This document shows, piece after piece, positions 1 through 5,172 of a stretch of DNA of 6,811 bases. This DNA is from an uncultured Oxalobacteraceae bacterium. Lineage in GTDB: Bacteria > Pseudomonadota > Gammaproteobacteria > Burkholderiales > Burkholderiaceae. Location of the stretch: the NCBI GenBank assembly GCA_946478765.1, contig CAMLDH010000215.1, forward strand, positions 1 to 6,811. The letters are read 5' to 3'. The notes under the pieces are model-generated. The model did no database searches and was not told the DNA's origin. It saw only the letters and a list, made by a program, of their open reading frames with translations. Numbering within the stretch: position 1 is the first letter of the stretch; each line of letters starts with the position of its first letter. Both the position numbers and the translations under genes were made by a program.

Positions 1-48
1 CGACCACCGAGATCTACACTCTTTCCCTACACGACGCTCTTCCGATCT
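1..48 (+). other. Illumina adapter remnant (not genomic)
   Basis: These 48 bases match the 3' portion of the Illumina P5/TruSeq universal adapter, from CGACCACCGAGATCTACAC to the closing GCTCTTCCGATCT. Genomic sequence starts at 49. Read on the minus strand, the adapter supplies a false C-terminus (Asp-Arg-Lys-Ser-Val-Val) and a false stop (27-29) to the protease gene that runs into it. The match rests on a well-known technical sequence, and its position at the extreme end of the window fits an untrimmed contig end. Confidence 0.97.
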
Positions 49-671
49 CCATTCACGTCCGATGTATTGGAATTATTGTCGTAGACATTCCATCCCGGCA
101 CCATTTGCGCCGCAAGATCGGGGTGCGTGCCGTCGACGCCGGAGTCCAGCACCGCAACCGTGACGCCGGCTCCCTGGGCGCCATCCCATGCTGAAGATGC
201 GCCGATTTTTGCCAGATGCCATTCGCTGCCATTATAAGGATCGTTGGGTACAAAGCCGGGCGACACCCGGCGATCGAGTTCGGCGAACTTGAGACTTGGG
301 TGATGAGCCAGCTTTTCGACGACGGCTTTCTCCGATGCGGCGGCCGGCAAATCGACGATGTATAAATCGCTCTGACCGATTTTTCTAGACTTGCCGCCAT
401 GGACGCTGAGGATTTTTGCAAACTCATGGGCCGGGAGCCCTGCGCGTGGCATCACCAGAATGCGTCCTTTGGCCCAGGCATCCGAATTGGCGGTTGCCGG
501 CGCGGCACTGGAAACGCCCGGAGCGGATCCCATGAGGCCGATCAGGGTGGCTGCGGCGACGGAGAGCCGCACTTGCGCGACGCGGTCTGAACCAAACTTG
601 CTTGCCGGGGAGGTGCTGGTTGTCGGCGCTTGCGAGATCAATACCGGTAGTGTTTGAGTCTTCTTTTTCAT
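49..671 (-). CDS. Exported subtilisin-like serine protease (S8 family), 5' fragment
   Basis: This is the N-terminal 208 residues of a secreted S8 peptidase. Residues 1-35 are a long polar and basic leader. A hydrophobic signal core lies at about 36-56, with likely cleavage near SSA-AP (56/57). Residues 67-140 resemble an I9-type inhibitory propeptide. The mature start follows, with NDPYNGSEWHLAKIGA (143-158), a typical substrate-side segment of this family. The catalytic Asp is D176 in VAVLDSGVDGTHPDL. The fragment ends at DVNG, exactly where the family continues into the catalytic GHGTH motif, so the His, Asn and Ser regions are lost. The cause is the contig end plus adapter, not a natural mutation. 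I chose the ATG at 671 because AAGGA lies 8 nt upstream. A TTG at 737 in the same frame has no such site and falls inside the structured leader. The gene is probably under c-di-GMP riboswitch control (835-910). Confidence 0.9.
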
Positions 672-673
672 GT

Positions 674-719
674 TGCAGTTCCTTGATAGTTCGGGCAATG
701 CGCCAGGAAAGGAACTGCA
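674..719 (-). promoter_or_regulatory. Shine-Dalgarno-sequestering hairpin of the protease leader
   Basis: On the minus strand TGCAGTTCCTT (719-709) and AAGGAACTGCA (684-674) are perfect 11-bp complements separated by 24 nt. The second arm contains the protease Shine-Dalgarno AAGGA (684-680), and its base lies 2 nt from the ATG. Folded, this stem would block ribosome binding. Its position between a riboswitch aptamer and the start codon makes it the likely expression platform. The complementarity is seen directly; the regulatory role is inferred. Confidence 0.7.
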
Positions 720-750
720 CGGATACGCCTGCATCAAGTCATATGCTATT

Positions 751-780
751 CGGTCCGGGTCATCAAGATGATCCGGACCG
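751..780 (-). repeat. Near-perfect inverted repeat in the protease leader
   Basis: The arms CGGTCCGG (751-758) and CCGGACCG (773-780) are perfect complements. The inner bases extend the pairing across one mismatch (A-C in the minus-strand RNA, a G-U wobble on the plus strand) and four further pairs, to a CUUG loop. No U-run follows on either strand, so this is not a standard intrinsic terminator. It lies between the aptamer and the SD hairpin. It may insulate the two folds, protect the RNA, or bind a protein as DNA. Confidence 0.6.
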
Positions 781-834
781 AAACGGCTTTACTCGATACT
801 CATCAGGTAACGATTCAGACGAGTGGCGTAATCT

Positions 835-910
835 GGCAGTCCTGCCGTCCTGGGGTCGTGACCCGGTAGACCGATGACTTTGTGTCCCCCGCTTTCGCGG
901 GGTTTACCTT
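835..910 (-). promoter_or_regulatory. GEMM-I (class I cyclic-di-GMP) riboswitch aptamer
   Basis: Read on the minus strand, the segment has the landmarks of the GEMM-I aptamer in order. GGTAAACC (908-901) holds the conserved AAACC and the G equivalent to Vc2 G20. A 6-bp hairpin CCCCGC-GAAA-GCGGGG (902-887) carries the conserved GNRA tetraloop. GACACAAAGTC follows with the CAAAG core, whose middle A corresponds to Vc2 A47. Then come CGGTCTAC (tetraloop-receptor side), a variable stem GGGT/ACCC, and the 3' block CAGGACGGCAGGACTGCC (852-835), whose final TGCC closes on the first GGTA. A substitution in the core (CGCAAAGCC to CACAAAGTC) is within known variation. This family binds c-di-GMP and sits in mRNA leaders of motility, biofilm and secretion genes. 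Here it precedes a secreted protease by about 165 nt. A covariance-model search (Rfam RF01051) would be the formal test. Confidence 0.85.
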
Positions 911-931
911 TTACAGATCGCCAACGATAAA

Positions 932-977
932 TGCAAGAAGCGTGCTCGATCTCACATTCTTTAACATTTCGCGTCAA
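932..977 (-). promoter_or_regulatory. Candidate promoter(s) of the riboswitch-protease transcript
   Basis: Two overlapping candidates lie just upstream of the aptamer on the minus strand. The first is sigma54-like, GAGCACG-N4-TTGCA (947-932). It keeps the -12 GC, but the normally invariant -24 GG reads AG. It would start RNA near 921, about 12 nt before the aptamer core. The second is sigma70-like, TTGACG (977-972), 17 bp, TGAGAT (954-949), with a good -35 and a poor -10. A dyad ACATTT-N6-AAATGT (964-981) overlaps this -35 and could be an operator. The sequence alone does not decide between them. Confidence 0.35.
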
Positions 978-1013
978 ATGTAGCAGCGGATCGATCGATC
1001 GTATTGGTTAACC

Positions 1014-1284
1014 CCTTGATTTTTTAAATGTTATTTTCATCAGCGACGCGCGTCGCCATAGCAGGTGAGGGCCATGCACGGCACAAAAGGAGGCGACGAA
1101 TTTTGTCACTCGACGACAAAAACTGTCTGCGCAGTCAGTCGAGATGCCGTCTGACGTCAACTACGCCGACGACGGTACCCTGCGTCCACCGATTGCGAGC
1201 GGATCGCCGCTGCAGGGGAGCGGACCGCAAAAACACGCGGCATATATTGTGTTCGAAACGGGATTGTGCCGTGACGCGTGCGAT
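1014..1284. other. Intergenic stretch without recognisable gene
   Basis: I find no recognisable protein in this stretch. A plus-strand frame stays open from 1028 across it and into the antisense of the DUF1631 gene, but its product is Arg/Cys/Ser-rich and looks like an antisense artefact. An AAGGAGG sits at 1087-1093, followed by a 7-bp inverted repeat TTTTGTC/GACAAAA (1101-1107 and 1115-1121). No plausible start codon and product follow it. GATC-rich tandem (989-1000) and GGTTAACC (1006-1013) palindromes lie just to the left. Confidence 0.5.
1229..1280 (-). terminator. Weak candidate terminator after the DUF1631 gene
   Basis: Starting 5 nt past the stop codon on the minus strand, CACGCG (1280-1275) can pair with CGCGTG (1239-1234), which is followed at once by five T (1233-1229). 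The 35-nt loop is long and the stem only 6 bp, so this is a marginal call. No better terminator is visible between this gene and the riboswitch transcript. Confidence 0.25.
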
Positions 1285-3480
1285 CTATGCTGCTGCGTGC
1301 GCCGGCATCTCTGCATCATTGGCGCTCGCATGCTCGATCGCTTCAGTCAGGGCGCGGCCAACCAGGCCGCCCACCATCAGGATATGGGTGCGATTTTCGC
1401 GGAAGGCTTGCGCCAGTTCTTCTGCTGATATCGAAAATGATTCGAGTTTGTCTTTGGTCGTAAAAATGTACAGACTGCGCATCGGACTTACCCACGCCAA
1501 CTTCACTTTTCTGGTGATGCTGTCTTTTTGCGCAAATTCCAGCCATGTACCGCGTTGCAGTTTCTCGACCTTCTCCGCAAATTCGTCGGGAGCGGATTCC
1601 GGCTGTTCATTGGCGCGCTTTTGCAGACGTCGCTCGGCAGCCTGTTTAGCGACATCCATCGCGATTTCGATCTGGCGTTGCGGCGAAAGCTCAAGTGGCG
1701 CACGCACGATGGCGGCGTGGCATTCCGCAAGCTCCGCAAAAAACTGCAGGCGCTCGGCATCATCGAGTTTCACGGCGTTGAGCCACTTGTTGAGCGCCGC
1801 CAGCATTGACGGCAATTTGGCGATCAACTCCTTGCGTTCCTGCAGCGTGATCTTCGGCTTTACGCTCCAGATCAGATCGTCCATCGTTTTGACCGCGCTC
1901 TCCGCTACCTGCGGCTTTTCTTCCTTGATGCTGTAGGCAAGTGTCAACACCGACACCCACTTGTTCTCCAGGAAGGTTTCCACGAACGCCACCACCTCGC
2001 CAGTACCGATACGCAGCGCCACGTCATTTTTGGCGGCCTTGGTTGCCTGTACTATTTTCTCTTGTTGCAAGGCTTGCGCGATTGGCGCCGACAGCGCATT
2101 GGCCGATTCGGTTTCTTCTTCCTTGATAAAGGTTTCGATGTCCGAGACGACATCGGAAAATACCGTGATCTGCTGATCGAATTCCTGCTGAACGCGTTTG
2201 ACGTTGTTCTTGATTGTTTGATACAGCGGATCGTCCTGTCCCTTTTTCTGGTCCCAATCGACGCCGGACTTGGTCAGCAACTCAATCAGGCGCCGCGCCG
2301 GATGTTCTTCCTTGAAGAAAAAATCCTTGTCGATCAAGGCCGCTTTCAAAACCGGCACTTGCAAAAAGCCGATCAATGCCTTGATCTCGGGCGGAATATG
2401 CTGATCGCGAAAGACGACATCGAAAATCGTCGTCAACAGATCAATGGTGGTTTCATCGACGTGGGTCAGCGTACCCCTGGGTGTCTGATTCTTGATGCTG
2501 GCAAGTATCGTCGTTGCGCCTTGCGCTTCACTGGCCGGTCCGCCGGCCAGATGGTGTTCGAACATGTTTTTCTGGACGCCGGCGAGATAGCCGAGCAATT
2601 GATTGCTGGCGGCAGCCGCTTGCAAGACCTGGTTCTGCTGGCCGGCAGAAAGGAGGGGCGCGCCGAATTGATCGGCACCATGATTTTCCGCATTCTCGTT
2701 CGGTGAAAAGAGGCGTTTCAATTGCTGGAATACGGCGGAGTCGCCGGATTCTTTCTGTCTGTCTGCCTCTTGATTGGTATTGGCCTTCTTGATGCGATAA
2801 GAGTCCGTTATCTCAGGCAGAATGCCCTGCGCAGCGAGCGCATCGTTTATCTCCTGCAAGATTGATGATAAGTCCAGAAATATATCCGGCTGCAACATGG
2901 GCAAAACAAGATGGTGCGCTTCAACGTCCGGGTGGAACTCGAACCACATATCGTTGATCGCGGAGACAAAGAGTTCCGGTCGAAATGGATTGCGCGCAGT
3001 TGGTAATTCATCGCGGCCGAGCAAATGGGCAAGTCGCATACCGAGCGTTGCCAGTCGATCCGTATTGTCGAGTTCGATAGAACGACTGACGTTGCTGAGC
3101 AATAATTGCTCGTCCATTTCTTCGAAAGGAACAAGCATCAGGTCATCTTCCGTCTTTTCCTTGCCGGCGGCAGGATGGATGGCGGCCTCCATTTCGGCGT
3201 GCAAGACTTTTTCCAGATGGGCGGATGCAAGATGATAAAACACGTAGCTATTCTGCTTGAGTAGATTGCCGGCCTGAAAACTGAGGCTGGCTTCCTTGGG
3301 TTCTCTGCTCAGTTCCGAGCGCTTTAGCAACGCATTCGACAAGCGCATCGTAAATGCCTCAAGTTGCGCCGTAGCGGCAGTGGAAGCCACCGTAACAAGC
3401 GCGCGCAGGATCTCGCTTCCCTTGGTCCTTGCGGATCGGGTTTCCAACTGGCTGCCTTCAGTTTGATTGGTAGAAGCCAT
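1285..3480 (-). CDS. DUF1631 family protein
   Basis: This is a 731-residue soluble protein with no signal peptide or membrane segment. I recognise the DUF1631 family from its conserved C-terminal half. A helical segment VETFLENKWVSVLTLAY lies at about 496-513, followed by MDDLIWSVKPK near 530-541, the ERKELIAKLPSMLAALNKWL helix, and FFAELAECHAAIV. A charged helical linker (about 600-635) leads to a small beta-rich C-terminal domain (about 640-710, from GTWLEF through KLAWVSP, LYIFTTKD and AEELAQAF). The family is found in proteobacteria and has no established function. Old annotations as thymidine phosphorylase are unsupported, and nothing in this sequence argues for an enzyme. The C-terminal domain resembles a degenerate PilZ-like barrel in strand pattern, but I see no PilZ c-di-GMP motif (RxxxR, D/NxSxxG). 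The ATG at 3480 has only a weak AGG upstream. It is a single-gene unit, divergent from the Fur-controlled operon. Confidence 0.85.
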   Translation of the reverse strand: MASTNQTEGSQLETRSARTKGSEILRALVTVASTAATAQLEAFTMRLSNALLKRSELSREPKEASLSFQAGNLLKQNSYVFYHLASAHLEKVLHAEMEAAIHPAAGKEKTEDDLMLVPFEEMDEQLLLSNVSRSIELDNTDRLATLGMRLAHLLGRDELPTARNPFRPELFVSAINDMWFEFHPDVEAHHLVLPMLQPDIFLDLSSILQEINDALAAQGILPEITDSYRIKKANTNQEADRQKESGDSAVFQQLKRLFSPNENAENHGADQFGAPLLSAGQQNQVLQAAAASNQLLGYLAGVQKNMFEHHLAGGPASEAQGATTILASIKNQTPRGTLTHVDETTIDLLTTIFDVVFRDQHIPPEIKALIGFLQVPVLKAALIDKDFFFKEEHPARRLIELLTKSGVDWDQKKGQDDPLYQTIKNNVKRVQQEFDQQITVFSDVVSDIETFIKEEETESANALSAPIAQALQQEKIVQATKAAKNDVALRIGTGEVVAFVETFLENKWVSVLTLAYSIKEEKPQVAESAVKTMDDLIWSVKPKITLQERKELIAKLPSMLAALNKWLNAVKLDDAERLQFFAELAECHAAIVRAPLELSPQRQIEIAMDVAKQAAERRLQKRANEQPESAPDEFAEKVEKLQRGTWLEFAQKDSITRKVKLAWVSPMRSLYIFTTKDKLESFSISAEELAQAFRENRTHILMVGGLVGRALTEAIEHASANDAEMPAHAAA

Positions 3481-3506
3481 GAGCCTGTTGTTCTTGATTG
3501 CGATTT

Positions 3507-3540
3507 AATTAAGAGGGTGGCTGACTGCTTTTCAAAAGCA
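3507..3540 (-). promoter_or_regulatory. Candidate sigma70 promoter of the DUF1631 gene
   Basis: On the minus strand TTGAAA (3535-3530) is followed after 17 bp by TTAATT (3512-3507), giving a start near 3500 and a leader of about 20 nt. The -35 is one base off consensus and the -10 is poor. The -35 lies inside a perfect palindrome (3526-3540), which would suit an operator. Confidence 0.35.
3526..3540. repeat. Perfect 15-bp palindrome TGCTTTT-C-AAAAGCA
   Basis: Two 7-bp arms flank a single central base. The element overlaps the proposed -35 of the DUF1631 promoter, so it could bind a dimeric regulator. The spacing is too short for an RNA hairpin with a normal loop, which favours a DNA-binding site over a terminator. 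I do not recognise it as the site of a known regulator. Confidence 0.5.
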
Positions 3541-3714
3541 CTGCCCCATTTTTGCATAATATTTCCGTAAGGCAATATGTATTTGTTACGAATGTTAAAT
3601 ATTTAAATGATTGAGCAGGAAAACAGGATTTTGAGCGCAAGTACAGTCGAGGAAGAGGCATGAGTGGATCATGGAATCCATATGGAAGCCGTATTTCTTA
3701 GGGGGCGAGGAAAC
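3541..3714. other. AT-rich divergent intergenic region
   Basis: This stretch separates the DUF1631 gene from the plus-strand operon. It is AT-rich at 3545-3610 and holds no gene I recognise. Two tiny plus-strand frames overlap by ATGA: 3607-3663 (18 residues) and 3660-3701 (13 residues, after GAGGAAGAGG). Neither resembles a known peptide. Confidence 0.4.
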
Positions 3715-3743
3715 TTGTTATGATTGCTAATCTTAATTATAAT
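3715..3743 (+). promoter_or_regulatory. Sigma70 promoter of the di-heme protein-porin-FMN operon
   Basis: TTGTTA (3715-3720) and a perfect TATAAT (3738-3743) are separated by the ideal 17 bp. RNA would start near 3750, leaving a leader of about 110 nt before the first gene. A Fur box covers the -10 element, so repression by iron-loaded Fur would directly block RNA polymerase. Confidence 0.75.
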
Positions 3744-3750
3744 CATTCTC
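3732..3750 (+). promoter_or_regulatory. Fur box
   Basis: The 19-mer CTTAATTATAATCATTCTC matches the classical Fur consensus GATAATGATAATCATTATC at 15 of 19 positions. In the 7-1-7 form (3737-3751) it matches TGATAAT-N-ATTATCA at 12 of 14. It overlaps the -10 of the operon promoter and abuts a perfect 12-bp palindrome CTCATTAATGAG (3748-3759), which could extend the Fur-binding region. Operon expression is therefore expected when iron is scarce. Confidence 0.75.
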
Positions 3751-3848
3751 ATTAATGAGTGGCGGCGTACCTGCTGGAGAATGCCGAAATCCACGGCCGA
3801 ACGGGTTTATACCGATCTTTCAACCGATAAAATTTAATTTGCTGCAAT

Positions 3849-3852
3849 AAGG
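3849..3852 (+). promoter_or_regulatory. Ribosome binding site deciding the di-heme protein start
   Basis: AAGG lies 7 nt before the ATG at 3860. The in-frame ATGs at 3920 and 3953 have no comparable site, although the one at 3953 would give a more normal lipoprotein signal peptide. Confidence 0.5.
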
Positions 3853-3859
3853 TAAGAGG

Positions 3860-5152
3860 ATGAACAAATTTACGCAGCCTGATTGCAGTCTTTCCACGCT
3901 ATTCGAAAAAATAACAAAAATGCCCGTCGGTTTTCATTCTCCTTTGGCACTCATGAAACGAAGTGCCGGTTGCTTGGTTTCCCTGACTGTCGCATGTGCG
4001 TTGGCTGCGTGTGGCGGCGATGGCAACCACAGTGCACCAGATACCGGTTCCACCAGTAAAGGCTTGAGCCAAGTGGTGAGTCTTGGTGACAAGATCTTCC
4101 ATGACCAAAGTCTTTCTGCGTCTGGAATGCAATCCTGCGCCAGTTGCCATGATCCCGATAACGCACATGCGCAAAGCAATGATCTTGCCGTGCAATTGGG
4201 CGGCCCCAATCTCGATCAGCCCGGCTTTCGCGCGGTACCGTCGTTACGGTATTTGCATCTCAATCCTGCATTCACGTTTGCCGCCGATGGCACTCCCACC
4301 GGCGGCTTCGATCGGGATGGTCGTGCGCAGACATTGGCCGAGCAGGCGCAACGGCCGTTTTTGGCGCCGCATGAAATGGCCAACGCCAGCAAGGCGGATG
4401 TCATCGAACGTTTGCAACGTACCTCCTATGCTGACGAATTCCGCAAGGCCTTCGGCGCCGACATTTTTGCTAATGCAGAGATTGCGTTTGACCGCATCAT
4501 ATTCGCGCTCCAGCAATACCAGAAAGAGGATGCGGACTTCCATCCATTCGATTCCAAATACGATCAATTCCTCGCCGGCAAAGTGCGGCTGACCGATGCC
4601 GAGTTGCGTGGTCTTGCGCTATTTAACAATCCGGCCAAGGGCAATTGCGCCGCGTGTCACGTCAGCGCCAGAGCTGCGGATGGATCGCCGCCGTTGTTTA
4701 CCGACTTCACGTTTGACAATCTTGGCGTGCCGCGTAACCTGTCCATTCCGGCAACGGCGGATGCCGGCTATTTCGATCTCGGACTATGCGGTCCCGATCG
4801 CACCGATCTGGCAAGTCGCACCGATCTGTGTGGCGCGTTCAAGGTGCCGACGCTGCGCAATGTCGCCACCCGCAAAGTATTTTTTCACAATGGCCGCTTC
4901 AAGAATTTGCGCGATGCCTTGGGTTTCTACGTGCGGCGCGATACCAATCCGGAGGAATGGTATCCGCTGGGCGCCGACGGCGCGGTGCAGAAGTTCGATG
5001 ACCTGCCAGTCCAATATCGCGCTAACGTGAATACCAGTGAAGCACCATACAACCGCCAGCCCGGCATGACGCCGGCATTGTCGGCCGATGAAATCGAGGA
5101 CATGATTCGCTTCCTCGGCACATTGACTGACGGCTACCAATCCACACTATAA
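3860..5152 (+). CDS. Di-heme cytochrome c peroxidase/MauG family lipoprotein
   Basis: This 430-residue protein carries a lipoprotein signal: KR followed by a hydrophobic run to the lipobox LAAC, with lipidated Cys51 followed by Gly-Gly, suggesting the outer membrane facing the periplasm. It has two c-type heme sites, CASCH (93-97) and CAACH (263-267). The family blocks RDGRAQTLAEQAQRPFLAPHEM (152-173), FTDF-FDNLGVPRN (280-293) and FKVPTLRNVATRKVFFHNG (327-345) are clear. By spacing, Q162 and E172 match the distal-pocket Gln and Glu of CcpA and MauG. Y357 falls where MauG has its Tyr heme ligand and classical peroxidases have Met. R152 replaces the usual inter-heme Trp. Members reduce peroxide or oxidise protein residues; the substrate here is unknown. 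The ATG at 3860 is favoured by its ribosome site; a start at 3953 would remove 31 residues ahead of the signal peptide. It is the first gene of the Fur-controlled operon, 20 bp before the porin. Confidence 0.88.
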   Translation: MNKFTQPDCSLSTLFEKITKMPVGFHSPLALMKRSAGCLVSLTVACALAACGGDGNHSAPDTGSTSKGLSQVVSLGDKIFHDQSLSASGMQSCASCHDPDNAHAQSNDLAVQLGGPNLDQPGFRAVPSLRYLHLNPAFTFAADGTPTGGFDRDGRAQTLAEQAQRPFLAPHEMANASKADVIERLQRTSYADEFRKAFGADIFANAEIAFDRIIFALQQYQKEDADFHPFDSKYDQFLAGKVRLTDAELRGLALFNNPAKGNCAACHVSARAADGSPPLFTDFTFDNLGVPRNLSIPATADAGYFDLGLCGPDRTDLASRTDLCGAFKVPTLRNVATRKVFFHNGRFKNLRDALGFYVRRDTNPEEWYPLGADGAVQKFDDLPVQYRANVNTSEAPYNRQPGMTPALSADEIEDMIRFLGTLTDGYQSTL

Positions 5153-5172
5153 ACTCGAAGGGAATAGGCGTC

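Noticed and set aside
672..737. Upstream TTG start extending the protease by 22 residues
   Set aside because: It has no ribosome site, it lies inside the SD-sequestering leader, and the extension does not improve the signal peptide.
751..780. Inverted repeat as an intrinsic terminator of the riboswitch leader
   Set aside because: No U-run follows on the minus-strand RNA (AAUAGC), so a standard intrinsic terminator is not supported.
887..905. Hairpin CCCCGC-TTTC-GCGGGG followed by TTT as a plus-strand terminator
   Set aside because: On the minus strand the same bases are the GAAA-capped stem of the GEMM-I aptamer, which explains them better. The plus-strand T-run is only three bases.
1028..1936. 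Long open plus-strand frame (302 codons)
   Set aside because: Most of it is antisense to the DUF1631 gene, and its product is Arg/Ser/Cys-rich without any recognisable domain.
3755..3850. 31-codon frame in the operon leader, in frame with and ending just before the di-heme gene
   Set aside because: Its ATG would lie about 5 nt into the transcript without a ribosome site, and the peptide has no recognisable feature.
3541..3859. CRISPR array, tRNA or insertion-sequence remnants in the divergent region
   Set aside because: No repeated spacer pattern, cloverleaf or terminal inverted repeats with target duplications were seen here or elsewhere in the window.
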